This document shows positions 11,877 through 23,189 of a stretch of 64,000 bases of DNA, one piece after another. Every line of letters begins with the position of its first letter. Positions within the stretch are counted from its first letter, which is position 1. Made by a program: the position numbers and the translations under genes. The stretch is from Laccaria trichodermophora. Lineage: Eukaryota > Basidiomycota > Agaricomycetes > Agaricales > Hydnangiaceae. The stretch lies in contig JACTVC010000009.1 in assembly GCA_018417955.1 (NCBI GenBank), positions 1,302,001 to 1,366,000 on the forward strand, in the 5' to 3' direction. The notes under the pieces were generated by a model, which was given only the letters and a program-made list of their open reading frames with translations, had not been told where the DNA came from and searched no databases.

Positions 11877-12417
11877 TGTAATGGGTAGGATTACTGGTTG
11901 ACCCATCCATTCCCTTCTTACTGGTATTTCCGATTCTACGTAGTCACTCAGTCACAGTAGTCACGCTTACATACAATTCCCTCAGTCACACGTGTAGTAA
12001 GGTATCTTTTTAACCATCATTCTTTTCACGGCTTGCAGCCCTCGAGCATCGTCTTCACGACTCGACTACACGCGTGATAGGGATATAGTGTCAAGGTCAG
12101 TAGCATAGTGATTCATTCGAGGAGAGCTCGTGACTCTCCAGAGGTACTGATACTTTTCTCTCTCTCTCATCAATCCTTAAAGTCTTGCTACACTTTCCTG
12201 CGGCTTTCCGAGGAAAGAGAGTGCGTCTACGCTCGTGGCATTCCAGAGCATCAGTAGCGTCTTGCGTAGTAAGATTGACTCTTGTCTCAGATCTGACCTT
12301 CATCAGAGGTCTATACACCAGTGTAGCAACTCTGTCACACCGAAAGCTCGCCAGACTCACTCGTCGTTGTTACTCGGATATCGTGAATAGGCGTTAATCC
12401 TCTAACAGGTTCCTACA
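11877..12417 (+). repeat. R1 5' LTR
   Basis: 541 bp, begins TG and ends CA, and appears identical to 23185-23725 at a constant offset of 11,308. Confidence 0.96.
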
Positions 12418-12469
12418 AAGGTGGACACTGTGGGAATCCAACGACAGCCTGGCCGGCTTAGACATATCT

Positions 12470-15400
12470 GTGGAAGAGGATCTTAGAGCGGAAGCGAGAG
12501 AAGGTCGATCCGAAGGTTCTAGGCGTCAGAGACCTATCAAGGGAGCTCCTCCTTCGTCGTTAAGTCAACCTATACTCTCCGATCGCTCACGATCTTCCTC
12601 CCCAACCAAACCAACCAGAACTCCTTCCGGTTCAGTAACTAGAAACCACCCAACTTCGAAAGCGAGAGGTCTACCGACTCCCGCAACATCCCGACATCCT
12701 CTTCCTAAAAAAGGACTCGGAGCGATCCATAAAACTTTCAACGACTTCAGCGTATTACGGGGCAACACTCCACTTAGAGGGAATTCTGCTATAATCGGTC
12801 GAGGACGAGCGGTCGGATTCAAACATCACCCATTCCTTCCACGATCTGTCGCCGATACATCTTCCCCTTCTTCGAGCTTCCAACCACGACTCCCTTCTAC
12901 GGAGTCTCATTATACATCTAACTCTTACCGGGCGTTTGAATTCAAGACCCCCGCTCCTATATCACCAACTACGGACATTAGCGTTACTGGAGAGATTCTA
13001 CCTTCTTCCTCCATATCTCAACAACTTGACTTTCCTCCCGCCGTAAACGTAGAATCCCCTTATCCTACGAAAGATTTTACAGACATGAGTTCTACCATAG
13101 AATCTTCGTCGCAAACTTTTCGCCTCGAAGCCGAGAGGGGATACGAAGGATCTCCTATGGCCAGGCTTATGGCCCAATATAGAGCTTCAAGCGACGACGA
13201 CATTTCAACTTACCAACGAGCCATCAACCTGTCCTCGAAGAATTATTTACTTCAAGACGAGACCGTAGAACTAAGAGGACCTCAAAGAAGTTATGCCTTA
13301 AAACCAGCGCTATTAGAGCAGGTGGAACAAGTAGTGGGTGAATTACAGATCTTTTTAGAAAGAACGTCTGCTTTAATTCCGGAGCGAACGTCCTACTACA
13401 AAGTAGACCCCAAGGACACATTTTTGCCTATACTGCGAGAATCTTCTGACGTCATGCAGATCCATGCTGCTTGGCTAGGACTTTCTACACGATTACGCCG
13501 CGCGCAAGACAATTTAACGAAATATGAATTACAATATCGTAGCGCTCTACCGGGAGAGAACGTGTCCATGCCCACTTCTCCTATCTCAACAGATGTTGGC
13601 ATCTACGACGCTATGGAAGATCTAGACAGGTTAGACCTCCGTCTGAGATATTTCTACGACAACGTACCACATCATCAAGACCAGGTGAAATCTCCCCAGA
13701 AGCTGAGAGACGGAGCTCCCTGGGCTGAGATTCTCTCGTTTCCTAACCTTCCTCAACAACCTTCTCAGAGTTCTCCGAATAAACTGCCAACTATTGTCGA
13801 ATACTCGACGGAGGAGCAAGAGCCTAAGGCGGATTCTAGGGATAAGAAAGGGAAACGTCGAATAACAGATGAATTTGCGAATAGCCCTAGTCCTCCCACA
13901 TCTCCACGAATTTTAAACGTAGGATATGGCACGCCATTCAAGTCGAGTTCTCAGTTTTTCGTTAGGCCAGGAGGAGTTCCTTTACCACCTCCGAACACTA
14001 TGTCCCAACAAAACGTGTTGGTCGGCTTGGGTTTACCGAGCACTCCTGCGTTCGAGAATATCTCTACTTCGAAAGGAGGCCAACCCTCATCAATGGTCGA
14101 CGCTCCCATCAAGTCGCGAGCATCTAACCCTTTCGAAGGACGGCCCTTGCCTCCTCATATGAGCAACGATGCTCATCAAACTCGGGGCGACCCAGTTCTT
14201 CCGTCCTCAAGTCGACAAAACTCGGGTACCGCTGGTAATCTCGTACAACGTACTAGCGAAAGAAGATCTGGGAGGAGCTCTTCCAGGGATCATTCGAGAT
14301 CGACGGACAACCGGAGAGGGAGACATCGTTATAACCCTCCTCAAGGGGACCCAGATGGATCTGATGACGACAGCGACGACAATGGGCAACCCCCGAGAAA
14401 TCCTGGCAATCGAGGCCCTAACGATCCGCCTTCCAATGCCCCGGGCGGAGGAGGCGGCGGCGGAAACCCAGGAGGAGGGGGAGGAGGACATGACCCATAT
14501 ACGAATAATTCCAACCCAAACGCTCAACCACAGGGAAATATCCCTTATGGAAATCTAGTCGCTACGATCAGAAACGAATTAAAGCAAGATCAATTACCTG
14601 TTTGGGACGGTAACAAGGATACCGCTATCGAGTACTTCTGGAAGATTCAGCAGTTGGCGGCTCTTGAAGGAGACATTCCTGTAGCTCTCGGGTACTGGTT
14701 ATGGAAGAGTCTGAAGGAGAATTCCAAAATCTGGATGTGGTTTACTACGTTACCATTCGCGGAGCAATCTAAGATGAGAACTCATTACTTACATTACCTC
14801 AAAGGGATCAAGGACAACTATTTGGGTCGGACATGGCAGATTGGCATGAACAGAAAATACGAGAGTCAGTCTTTCCGTCAAGAAGGATTCGAAAGAGAAT
14901 CTCCCCCCGCTTTCATCGTCCGACGTATTATGTATACGCGAATGTTAGTCGCGTCTGATGACGGAGGACCGACTGAAGTCTACTTAGTAATGCAGAAAGC
15001 TCCGATTTCATGGGGGCCTATTCTGAATCTCGAGACAATTCGTTCGACCTCCCTACTATATTCAAGAGCAACGGATCACGAATTGGCGTTGGTTCACGCG
15101 GCGAAACATGAAGCTTCAAACGTAGTCACATCAGATAACTTGCTTTACACTCTTCGCAAGTTAGGAATATCGGTGGATCGTAATCGTCCGTATGAACGCT
15201 CGGCTAAGCTAGCCGCAAGCAAGGATCAGGCGAAGGAGTCCGATGAAGTAATTCACGAATCGTTCCTTGGTCAACTCAGTCGAGAAGAATGCTTGCAAGA
15301 AATAACTTCAAACCTTGAAAGCATGAAGGAAGCCTTTCAAGTGCTGAAGAAGAGACAACGGCCCCCTCCAAAGGGAGGATACCCCTACAGTAAGAACGAT

Positions 15401-18400
15401 CACGTCACTACCAAAATGGGTCGATTGCCACCATCGCCTTGTAAAGTGTGCGGTAGTGATAATCATTGGGACAAAGAGTGTCCGGATTGGTCGATTTACG
15501 AAGCGAAGCAACAAAAAGCAGCTTACAAGATTGAGACGTGTGAAGAGGAAGACCTAGAAGGTTACTATAGCAGCGTTTACTCGATCCTAGTGGCTGAACG
15601 ACTAGCCGCGGAAAATAAATCAAGTGCTGACCCTTCGGATTTTGATGAGGCGGTTCTAAAAGAAGAAATGAATTCCTTCTCAAGAGAACATAAGTCCGGC
15701 GTCAACACTCCCTGGAAGAAACAAACGGTCTTTATGGAAGAAGAGGAAGATGAGTTCTGGCAGGCGTACCGAGCAAAGGAAAAGTCGAACTCACACCTTT
15801 TATACCGAATGGACGAGGAAGACGAAGATTCTTTAGTAAAGGAATCCTTCCTTTCGCATAAGGAAAAGTCTTCACCCTCCTCGGAACCGGAAGCGGAGAA
15901 AGATCCTCCCAGAGAAGTGAAAGACCCTCCGGACGGAAACAAGCCAAGAGAGGTAAAAGACCCTCCAAGCAACATCAAGGAAGACGTTCCGATTCCGCCG
16001 CCCACCAAAGAGAAGTTGTTCAGAGTACCCAAAGCGAGGTCCCGTCCAGAAGGGATGTCTGCAGTAGGAATATCAGTTCTATCGACTAGAGGATTCGTCG
16101 GAGGATTGAATAATGCTGAGACTGACCTCAGGTTGGACTCATGCGCGGACATTACCCTGATATCTCACGAGTTCTACAATGAACTACTTTCGAAACCTTC
16201 CATCAAACAAGGCATGAGAATGAAGTTATGGCAGTTAACGGATAAAGACTCACAGCTGAAAGGGTTCGTACGCATTCCGATTTTTATGACTACAGTAGAA
16301 GGGGATGTGGTGGAAACCGAAGCGGAGGCCTATGTGGTTCCAGGAATGACAGTCCCGATATTGCTCGGAGAGGACTATCAGCAAACGTATGAGCTAAATG
16401 TCACGCGTAACGTGGAGGAAGGAACGCACGTTTCATTTGGCAGGCATGGTCACCGAATCCGAGCGATTCCAGTCGAGAGAACTAAGGACTTTGGGCGTTT
16501 GCGTCAAAGTGCATACATGGTGGGACAATATGTTAGACGACAATTCCATAGAAGGAATAAGACCAAGAGACACCGTCGAAAAGTGAAATTCGGCTTACAA
16601 GAGAAAGTGGTCAGAGCTTCTGAGGATTATCGTTTAAAACCACATGAAAGCAGGCCCATTCGAGTCGAAGGTCATTTGGATGAAGATCGCGAATGGCTGG
16701 TGCAGAAAAATCTTCTAGCTAATGCCAATGACTCATTCTTCGTGGTTCCCAACGTATTGATATCAGCGGCACACCCATGGATTCCTGTAGCAAACCCCAC
16801 GGATCATCCTCGGTACATCAGGAAGGGGGAAATCATCGGTACCATAGTCGACCCAGCAGATTTTTTCGATTCTCCTAAATCGCCGGAAGAACTTAAGAAA
16901 TTCCAAGATGCAGCGGAGGTTATCAGAACGGTAATAGCGGTTCAAACCGAGACGGAGAATCTTCCTCAGGAGGACGCAGATGACGAGCAAGAACAATACG
17001 GCCCTAAAACCGCAGCCATGCCGGACCCTACAACATACTCTTCGGAACAACTGGAAGAATTAATCGACGTCGGAAGCCTGCCGGATCACTTAAAGGAAGA
17101 AGCTTGGGCTATGCTCCGGAGACGCATCAAAGCCTTTGGTTTCGATGGACGACTCGGAAGCCTACCTGCAAAAGTGCATATACGGACCGTGGACGGCCAA
17201 GTTCCTATCTCCGTGCCAATGTACCACGCTTCCCCCCAGAAAAGGGAGATAATTGACGAGCAATTAAATATGTGGTTCGAACAGGGCGTAATTGAGCCTT
17301 CCAAGAGTCCTTGGAGCGCGCCTGTGGTCATCGCTTACAGGAACGGCAAGCCCAGATTCTGCGTCGACTACCGAAAGCTGAATGCTGCGACAATCCCGGA
17401 CGAGTTCCCAATACCACGACAATCGGACATACTGGCTTCACTGTCGGGCGCCCAGGTCTTATCATCACTAGACGCTCTTTCGGGATTCACTCAACTAGAA
17501 TTAGCGGAGGAAGATATCGAAAAGACAGCATTTCGAACTCATCGCGGACTGTTTCAATTCAAGCGTCTACCATTTGGATTACGCAACGGGCCCTCGATCT
17601 TCCAACGGGTCATGCAGGGCATCCTGGCACCTTACTTATGGATTTTCTGTTTGGTTTACATCGATGACATCGTCATTTATTCGAAGTCCTACGAGGAACA
17701 TCTATCTCATTTAGACCAAGTTCTAGCCGCTATCGAAAAAGCGGGAATCACCTTGTCTCCCAAGAAATGCCATCTATTTTACGGATCCATTCTCCTCTTG
17801 GGTCACAAAGTGTCCCGTCTGGGACTTTCGACACATGCGGAAAAGGTTAAAGCAATCGTGGAACTGGAAAGACCAAAGAAGCTCTCACAGTTACAAGCTT
17901 TTCTGGGTATGGTTGTCTACTTTTCGGCGTTTATTCCATATTACGCTTCGATCTGTGCCCCTCTGTTCCAGATGTTAAGGAAAGGATCTAAATGGCACTG
18001 GGGAGTAGAGCAAGAGCATGCCTTCCAGTCAGCAAAATCAGCATTGGAGTCTAGCCCGGTCCTAGGGCACCCAATGGAAGGTCTTCCATACCGTCTTTAC
18101 ACGGATGCATCGGATGAGGCATTGGGCTGTTCACTACAACAAGTTCAACCCATTCGTGTCGGTGATTTAAAGGGAACACGCACCTACTTTCGCTTGAAAA
18201 AAGCATTCGATAATGGCTTACCTCCACCTCGTTTAGTTCCTGGACTGAGCACGAAATGTACAGATCATGAATTCACCGAAGTATGGGCTAAGGATTTCGA
18301 TGAGACAATTGTGCACGTGGAGCGTGTTATCGCTTACTGGTCGAGGCTTTTTAAAAGCGCGGAGACGCGTTATTCCACTACCGAGCGGGAAGCACTTGCG

Positions 18401-20455
18401 GCTAAAGAAGGTTTAGTTAAATTCCAACCTTTTATTGAGGGCGAGGATATCCTCCTGATTACGGACCATTCCGCTCTACAGTGGGCCAGAACTTACGAAA
18501 ACGCGAACAGACGTTTAGCAGCATGGGGAGCGGTCTTTTCAGCATACGCACCGAAGCTGGAAATCATCCACCGCGCTGGACGGGTTCACTCCAACGTTGA
18601 CCCGCTATCTCGATTGCCCAGAGCACCGCCAGTGCATATTTCGCCCTTGGAGACGGGGGAACCGTCTATTCGAGCTAAGGAAACACTAGACGAACGTCAA
18701 GAAATTGCGCCTGCGGAACGGATGGCAGCATTCACTTTCGCAGCGTGGTCAATCGAAGATTGCTTGGAGGAGCCTAAAGAAGCTCTGATCAATGTCAGGT
18801 CGAGAAACAAAACACAGGGAGAACGTCGGGAATCTAGAGATGCTAGTACGCACGAAGACGACGCAGAGGAACTCTCTACGCTAGAAACGACAACGGAGTA
18901 CTGGGGGGCCACGAATCCTCCACCAACTATTACCATAGCCATGAGTGATGAAGCTAAGCAGGAGTGGAAGCTGTCGTACCTGGAAGATCCCATGTTCAAA
19001 GCTATTGCACAAGATGTCAACAGTCGTTACGAAAATCTGAGCCCAGGCAAGAGGTTTTTTGTGGATCGAGACGGGATGATTTTCTTTAATAACGAAGATT
19101 ACCAACCTCGACTATGCGTTCCGATAACCCAGAGGAATTTCGTCCTGAAAGAGGCACACGAGAGTCCTTTTGAATCAGCTCACGCGGGCCCTGAGCGCCT
19201 CTGGCAATCATTGAGCTCTAGGTTCTATTGGAAGAGAATGAAGTTAGATATTATCAAATTCTGCAGGACTTGCGACGTATGCCAGAAAACGAAGCCCTCC
19301 AACTTCACTAAGTTCGGAATGCTGATACCAAACCCCATACCTTCCCGCCCCTACCAATCCATCTCAATGGATTTCATCGTTAATTTACCGTGGTCGGATG
19401 GTTTCAACGCAATATACGTAGTGGTCGATCGCCTGACAAAGCACGCGTCTTTTATACCTACAACCACGGGCTTGGACGCTGAAGGGTTCGCCCTGCTGTT
19501 CGTAAAGGTCATCGCGTGTCGCTTTGGTCTTCCGGAAAGCATTATCACGGACAGAGACCCTCGGTGGTCCAGTGATTTTTGGTTAGGGGTGGCCAAAGCT
19601 CTGGGAACGCGAATGAGTCTGTCGTCCTCTCATCATCCTCAACATGATGGTCAAACAGAAGTCGTTAACAAGTTACTTACCATCATGATACGCGCCTTTA
19701 TTGAGGGCAAGAGGGATGAATGGTCAATGTGGTTACATTTACTTGAATTCGCTTACAACAGCGCCGTTCACTCTTCAACGGGGACCACTCCACTTCATCT
19801 CCTACTGGGTTTCCATCCCAGAACTCCTTTGGACTTCGTAGGGACCAAACGGTCAGACGAAGTAACGTCACGCTCCCTCAGCCCGGAGGCGGTCTCGTTC
19901 CTGGAGAAATTCGGGATGCACAGGGACAGCGCTAGAGCAGCCATCGCTAAGGCTCAAGATCAACAGGCCAAGTCATTCAATAAAGGGCGTAAAGCAATTC
20001 CTCACCTTCAGAAGGGCGACCGCGTTCTCGTTAATCCACACGCGCTGGAATGGGTCGAATCTAAAGGTGAGGGAAAGAAGTTAGCCCAGCGTTGGATTGG
20101 GCCGTTCGAAGTCATTCAGCGCATAAATCCCAACGTTTACCGCTTGCGAATGAGCAATTTATACCCCGGGCTGCCAATATTCAATTATCAACATTTAAAA
20201 AAATACGAAGACTCACCAACGACGTACGGGGACCGCCACAACCTACCAGAGACGAGAACTACTAGACCTGCACAAGAAGAGTACGAAGTGGAAAGAATCA
20301 TAGCTGAACGACGTACGAAGAAGGGTGTCGAGTACCTGGTTCGATGGGCGGGCTACAGTCCTCTTTACGACACCTGGGAGCCTAAGAGAGCTTTGACGAA
20401 CGCGCCAGAGGTCGTCTCAAAATGGAGAAGGACTCAAGGCAGCGGCCAGGGGTAG
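12470..20455 (+). CDS. R1 Gag-Pol polyprotein with chromodomain
   Basis: One uninterrupted frame of about 2,660 codons. Gag has a Gly-rich stretch (about 660-685) and a CCHC zinc knuckle CKVCGSDNHWDKEC (about 990). The protease follows (DSCAD, about 1222). Reverse transcriptase motifs include FCVDYRKLNA (about 1630) and YIDD (about 1730). RNase H has YTDASDEALG (about 1878) and ITDHSALQW (about 2000). Integrase has an HHCC finger (about 2230-2275) and DDE residues in SMDFIVNLP, ITDRDPRW and HDGQTEVVN. A C-terminal chromodomain contains YEVERI, EYLVRWAGY and DTWEP (about 2604-2650). This order defines a Ty3/gypsy chromovirus. Chromodomains of this type target integration to modified histones in some relatives. 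The frame opens with GTG; the first in-frame ATG is about 200 codons in (near 13085), so the true start is unresolved. Confidence 0.95.
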   Translation: MEEDLRAEAREGRSEGSRRQRPIKGAPPSSLSQPILSDRSRSSSPTKPTRTPSGSVTRNHPTSKARGLPTPATSRHPLPKKGLGAIHKTFNDFSVLRGNTPLRGNSAIIGRGRAVGFKHHPFLPRSVADTSSPSSSFQPRLPSTESHYTSNSYRAFEFKTPAPISPTTDISVTGEILPSSSISQQLDFPPAVNVESPYPTKDFTDMSSTIESSSQTFRLEAERGYEGSPMARLMAQYRASSDDDISTYQRAINLSSKNYLLQDETVELRGPQRSYALKPALLEQVEQVVGELQIFLERTSALIPERTSYYKVDPKDTFLPILRESSDVMQIHAAWLGLSTRLRRAQDNLTKYELQYRSALPGENVSMPTSPISTDVGIYDAMEDLDRLDLRLRYFYDNVPHHQDQVKSPQKLRDGAPWAEILSFPNLPQQPSQSSPNKLPTIVEYSTEEQEPKADSRDKKGKRRITDEFANSPSPPTSPRILNVGYGTPFKSSSQFFVRPGGVPLPPPNTMSQQNVLVGLGLPSTPAFENISTSKGGQPSSMVDAPIKSRASNPFEGRPLPPHMSNDAHQTRGDPVLPSSSRQNSGTAGNLVQRTSERRSGRSSSRDHSRSTDNRRGRHRYNPPQGDPDGSDDDSDDNGQPPRNPGNRGPNDPPSNAPGGGGGGGNPGGGGGGHDPYTNNSNPNAQPQGNIPYGNLVATIRNELKQDQLPVWDGNKDTAIEYFWKIQQLAALEGDIPVALGYWLWKSLKENSKIWMWFTTLPFAEQSKMRTHYLHYLKGIKDNYLGRTWQIGMNRKYESQSFRQEGFERESPPAFIVRRIMYTRMLVASDDGGPTEVYLVMQKAPISWGPILNLETIRSTSLLYSRATDHELALVHAAKHEASNVVTSDNLLYTLRKLGISVDRNRPYERSAKLAASKDQAKESDEVIHESFLGQLSREECLQEITSNLESMKEAFQVLKKRQRPPPKGGYPYSKNDHVTTKMGRLPPSPCKVCGSDNHWDKECPDWSIYEAKQQKAAYKIETCEEEDLEGYYSSVYSILVAERLAAENKSSADPSDFDEAVLKEEMNSFSREHKSGVNTPWKKQTVFMEEEEDEFWQAYRAKEKSNSHLLYRMDEEDEDSLVKESFLSHKEKSSPSSEPEAEKDPPREVKDPPDGNKPREVKDPPSNIKEDVPIPPPTKEKLFRVPKARSRPEGMSAVGISVLSTRGFVGGLNNAETDLRLDSCADITLISHEFYNELLSKPSIKQGMRMKLWQLTDKDSQLKGFVRIPIFMTTVEGDVVETEAEAYVVPGMTVPILLGEDYQQTYELNVTRNVEEGTHVSFGRHGHRIRAIPVERTKDFGRLRQSAYMVGQYVRRQFHRRNKTKRHRRKVKFGLQEKVVRASEDYRLKPHESRPIRVEGHLDEDREWLVQKNLLANANDSFFVVPNVLISAAHPWIPVANPTDHPRYIRKGEIIGTIVDPADFFDSPKSPEELKKFQDAAEVIRTVIAVQTETENLPQEDADDEQEQYGPKTAAMPDPTTYSSEQLEELIDVGSLPDHLKEEAWAMLRRRIKAFGFDGRLGSLPAKVHIRTVDGQVPISVPMYHASPQKREIIDEQLNMWFEQGVIEPSKSPWSAPVVIAYRNGKPRFCVDYRKLNAATIPDEFPIPRQSDILASLSGAQVLSSLDALSGFTQLELAEEDIEKTAFRTHRGLFQFKRLPFGLRNGPSIFQRVMQGILAPYLWIFCLVYIDDIVIYSKSYEEHLSHLDQVLAAIEKAGITLSPKKCHLFYGSILLLGHKVSRLGLSTHAEKVKAIVELERPKKLSQLQAFLGMVVYFSAFIPYYASICAPLFQMLRKGSKWHWGVEQEHAFQSAKSALESSPVLGHPMEGLPYRLYTDASDEALGCSLQQVQPIRVGDLKGTRTYFRLKKAFDNGLPPPRLVPGLSTKCTDHEFTEVWAKDFDETIVHVERVIAYWSRLFKSAETRYSTTEREALAAKEGLVKFQPFIEGEDILLITDHSALQWARTYENANRRLAAWGAVFSAYAPKLEIIHRAGRVHSNVDPLSRLPRAPPVHISPLETGEPSIRAKETLDERQEIAPAERMAAFTFAAWSIEDCLEEPKEALINVRSRNKTQGERRESRDASTHEDDAEELSTLETTTEYWGATNPPPTITIAMSDEAKQEWKLSYLEDPMFKAIAQDVNSRYENLSPGKRFFVDRDGMIFFNNEDYQPRLCVPITQRNFVLKEAHESPFESAHAGPERLWQSLSSRFYWKRMKLDIIKFCRTCDVCQKTKPSNFTKFGMLIPNPIPSRPYQSISMDFIVNLPWSDGFNAIYVVVDRLTKHASFIPTTTGLDAEGFALLFVKVIACRFGLPESIITDRDPRWSSDFWLGVAKALGTRMSLSSSHHPQHDGQTEVVNKLLTIMIRAFIEGKRDEWSMWLHLLEFAYNSAVHSSTGTTPLHLLLGFHPRTPLDFVGTKRSDEVTSRSLSPEAVSFLEKFGMHRDSARAAIAKAQDQQAKSFNKGRKAIPHLQKGDRVLVNPHALEWVESKGEGKKLAQRWIGPFEVIQRINPNVYRLRMSNLYPGLPIFNYQHLKKYEDSPTTYGDRHNLPETRTTRPAQEEYEVERIIAERRTKKGVEYLVRWAGYSPLYDTWEPKRALTNAPEVVSKWRRTQGSGQG

Positions 20456-20612
20456 GCATGGCGTCGGATTTAACTTATTACGCTGATCGGAGTCGCGATC
20501 CGACCGATTAGCGTTGTCACATGTTTCCTTTATCTCTTTCTTCCCTCTTTTCTTTCTCTTCTTTCATCTATCCTCAACCCCATCGTTACACTTCTTACGC
20601 GGATTATCAGCA

Positions 20613-23189
20613 ATGGACTGCCTTTACACCAACAGTGATGGAGAGGTACCGACATCGGGCCGAGAGAAAATGATCGCGGGCGAATGGATCGCCTTGAATG
20701 CTTCAGCAGGCACGATTCCTTCCACAGAGGTATTCGAACAGGCTTTGGAGGACAGGGCATTTCTTCTCCCCGAGCTAGCGGCGCGACCTACTAGTTGGTC
20801 TTGGACCAAGCAGCCCACCTGGTATTCAGATAAGTACCATTGGGATGCTTGGAACGTCGTCGACTGCTTCGCTGATGAGAACGACTCCGTCCCATGGTTC
20901 TTTAGCGGAGGCAATTCGCCATGGGAGAGTGCCAGCGGGGAATTTCACTTCGACCCCGACACGCGCGCGAAGGCGGAGGACTCGCTCTCCAGACTCTGGC
21001 TATGCATCGAGGCTATCACCTCTAACCCACCCTTCGCCAGTGGCACTCCCCACCCTGCCAAATTCAACTACCTTCTGTTATCTGCTGCATGGAATTCGGC
21101 GCGGGGTGCAGCAACGCTCATGTCCGATGCGAAGGGACGCGCTCTCGAGTATCTCGGTTTCGTCAACTGGTGGACTTCATCAGTCGCAAACTGGGAGGAC
21201 CCTCTTCAACAGTGGATGATTGACTACATAGCGGGTTTTAAGCTGCGCGACCTGAAGAAAAGAGGAGTACTTCTCGATCTTTCTAGGCAGTGGAGATCAC
21301 TGAACATCGGGCACCTGCTAGCAGAGGACGTTCCAGTCTACTATTTTTGGCAGGACGATACCGACGATTTCCCTTGTTTCACGCGGCTGTCCCCATCGAT
21401 TCTACAGGCATATCATGACACCTGCAGCTCCGTCGACAGAACGGGAGTTTTTGGAGAGGAGATGCTGGGCTTTCAGGACGATATCAAGTTGATTAGGCGC
21501 TACGATGAGTTTTTCCAGCTACGTCGTACACCTGATCACATCACCTCCCCAGCCCCTTCCGCCATACCTCCCAATGCAGTAGTCTACATCTGCGACTTCG
21601 AAGGCTGGTCAGCCCGCCGGATATCGGATCCCGTTCTGGTGAAAGAATACGCGGACCGTTATCACTTCTGCGTAGAAGTCGACGACCGCGACACCTACGT
21701 GACCATTTGGCGATGGAAGCCACGACGGAATGACGTTGGCGGCGGACAAAGGGCAGGCATCCTGGGGCCAGGTGTCAATATCGAAGCAAGAAGAGGGGAC
21801 CGGGAAATACGTGAAGTGTTCAAAAGCGTCCACGCTCCGACGGGTAAACGTCAGTTTGACGAGTGGGGCCGTGTTACTTTGGCCAGCCGCTTGGGGGACG
21901 TGTACGACGATTTCCAGGGGAGTCCCATGGTCGCTGACCCCAGTCCAGCCCAAGCTCTTTTACCTCGCCCTCATTGGGTGCCTTCTTCGCTCCCAGCTCT
22001 AACAATTCCTCATCCAACGTCACCTATGATAGCTACGACAAGTGGGGTTCAAGCTATGCTAGCTTCACCGAGCCGCTCTGGTTCCAGGACATCTTCAGCA
22101 GCACAACGCTCTCGGAGTTCAGGGGACCAAGATCTTCGTCGGCGCTCAGCTTCGCCTCAACGGCGCCACTCTCATTTAGACATCGCGATGCCCAGTCAGC
22201 GAGCAGCATTTGTAGAGGAGTTGCGGAAATTGGCGGATCAGTATTCCATCACGACTAAGCCTTGGGTGAGTAAGAAACCCTTGACATGGAACACTGACTT
22301 CCTCGAAGTCGGATACCTCCTCATACCGGACGCCAGGGCGCAAGCACGTCTGCGATACTGGGCTGTTTCTGCTCGGGAGCTCTCCACGATGACAACCCTC
22401 CTCCTCAAAGCTGTCTGTCACGGCCTGCCATTTAGCATTGGTGTCAAAGTAGAGGATTTCGGCAGGTTTAAACCGGAAGACGTCTCTGACACAGATCGCT
22501 TAGTGGGAAAGCCTTCGTCGGCAGTCGAGGCTCCGTTTGCTTACACGGCACAGGGCGCGTTACGAGCGTACTACATGAGTCGCGTCAACGACATCATTCG
22601 TAGACCACATGCCCGTATCTTGATAGGGTTGGGGGGCCCTGAAGCTTGGTTGGGTCGCAAATGGGGCGGCATGGAGCTTGTTGCGCAATTCATGGACGGC
22701 CCTTCGCCAGACGTATACTTACACCGCCGCGGATACATCGATTCAGACGACGAACACCCCATGTTTCTGTACACGGATGAGATGACCCCTCAGGAGATCG
22801 ACATACTTTTCGGCTGCATTCGTAATGATAGTGAGAGGGATCGATCCCTGTATCCTTCAAGGGACATCCTGGATGAGGGTTGCTTCTTTTGGACAGGAGA
22901 ATGGGACGCCCGCATGGACGACATGTTCAACGACTTGACGAAAGACATACAACAGGGTTCAGCTAAATTCAGGACCCCCGGAATGTGGAAAGACTATTTT
23001 CGTCGATTGAATCGGAGCCACAGGGGGTCAAAGGAACGCCTTAACCAGTTAGTCCCGGACATGCTAGCTCGCCTACATTCCAGGATCATCGATGGCTTTC
23101 CGTTGGACTGGAACAAACGGCGTCTTGCGCACATTGAGTTGCCCGAAGAATACAGACCACGTCAAATCGGAAATAGGGGGGCTCTGTAA
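20613..23189 (+). CDS. R1 additional ORF downstream of pol, unknown function
   Basis: This 858-residue frame is open on the same strand, 157 bp after the pol stop. The first ATG in frame is 20613. The protein is rich in Trp and aromatic residues in its first half, with a Ser/Pro-rich linker (about 480-540) and a second globular part after it. I see no enzymatic motif. The stop codon TAA is formed by the first bases of the 3' LTR, which ties the ORF to the element. Similar extra ORFs occur in some mushroom gypsy elements as far as I recall. It is not envelope-like: no signal peptide or transmembrane segment is seen after the true ATG. Confidence 0.8.
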   Translation: MDCLYTNSDGEVPTSGREKMIAGEWIALNASAGTIPSTEVFEQALEDRAFLLPELAARPTSWSWTKQPTWYSDKYHWDAWNVVDCFADENDSVPWFFSGGNSPWESASGEFHFDPDTRAKAEDSLSRLWLCIEAITSNPPFASGTPHPAKFNYLLLSAAWNSARGAATLMSDAKGRALEYLGFVNWWTSSVANWEDPLQQWMIDYIAGFKLRDLKKRGVLLDLSRQWRSLNIGHLLAEDVPVYYFWQDDTDDFPCFTRLSPSILQAYHDTCSSVDRTGVFGEEMLGFQDDIKLIRRYDEFFQLRRTPDHITSPAPSAIPPNAVVYICDFEGWSARRISDPVLVKEYADRYHFCVEVDDRDTYVTIWRWKPRRNDVGGGQRAGILGPGVNIEARRGDREIREVFKSVHAPTGKRQFDEWGRVTLASRLGDVYDDFQGSPMVADPSPAQALLPRPHWVPSSLPALTIPHPTSPMIATTSGVQAMLASPSRSGSRTSSAAQRSRSSGDQDLRRRSASPQRRHSHLDIAMPSQRAAFVEELRKLADQYSITTKPWVSKKPLTWNTDFLEVGYLLIPDARAQARLRYWAVSARELSTMTTLLLKAVCHGLPFSIGVKVEDFGRFKPEDVSDTDRLVGKPSSAVEAPFAYTAQGALRAYYMSRVNDIIRRPHARILIGLGGPEAWLGRKWGGMELVAQFMDGPSPDVYLHRRGYIDSDDEHPMFLYTDEMTPQEIDILFGCIRNDSERDRSLYPSRDILDEGCFFWTGEWDARMDDMFNDLTKDIQQGSAKFRTPGMWKDYFRRLNRSHRGSKERLNQLVPDMLARLHSRIIDGFPLDWNKRRLAHIELPEEYRPRQIGNRGAL

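Noticed and set aside
20514..20612. N-terminal hydrophobic leader on the R1 second ORF (signal-peptide-like FFPLFFLFF)
   Set aside because: The upstream extension begins at a non-ATG codon; the first ATG is 20613, so an envelope-type signal peptide is not supported.
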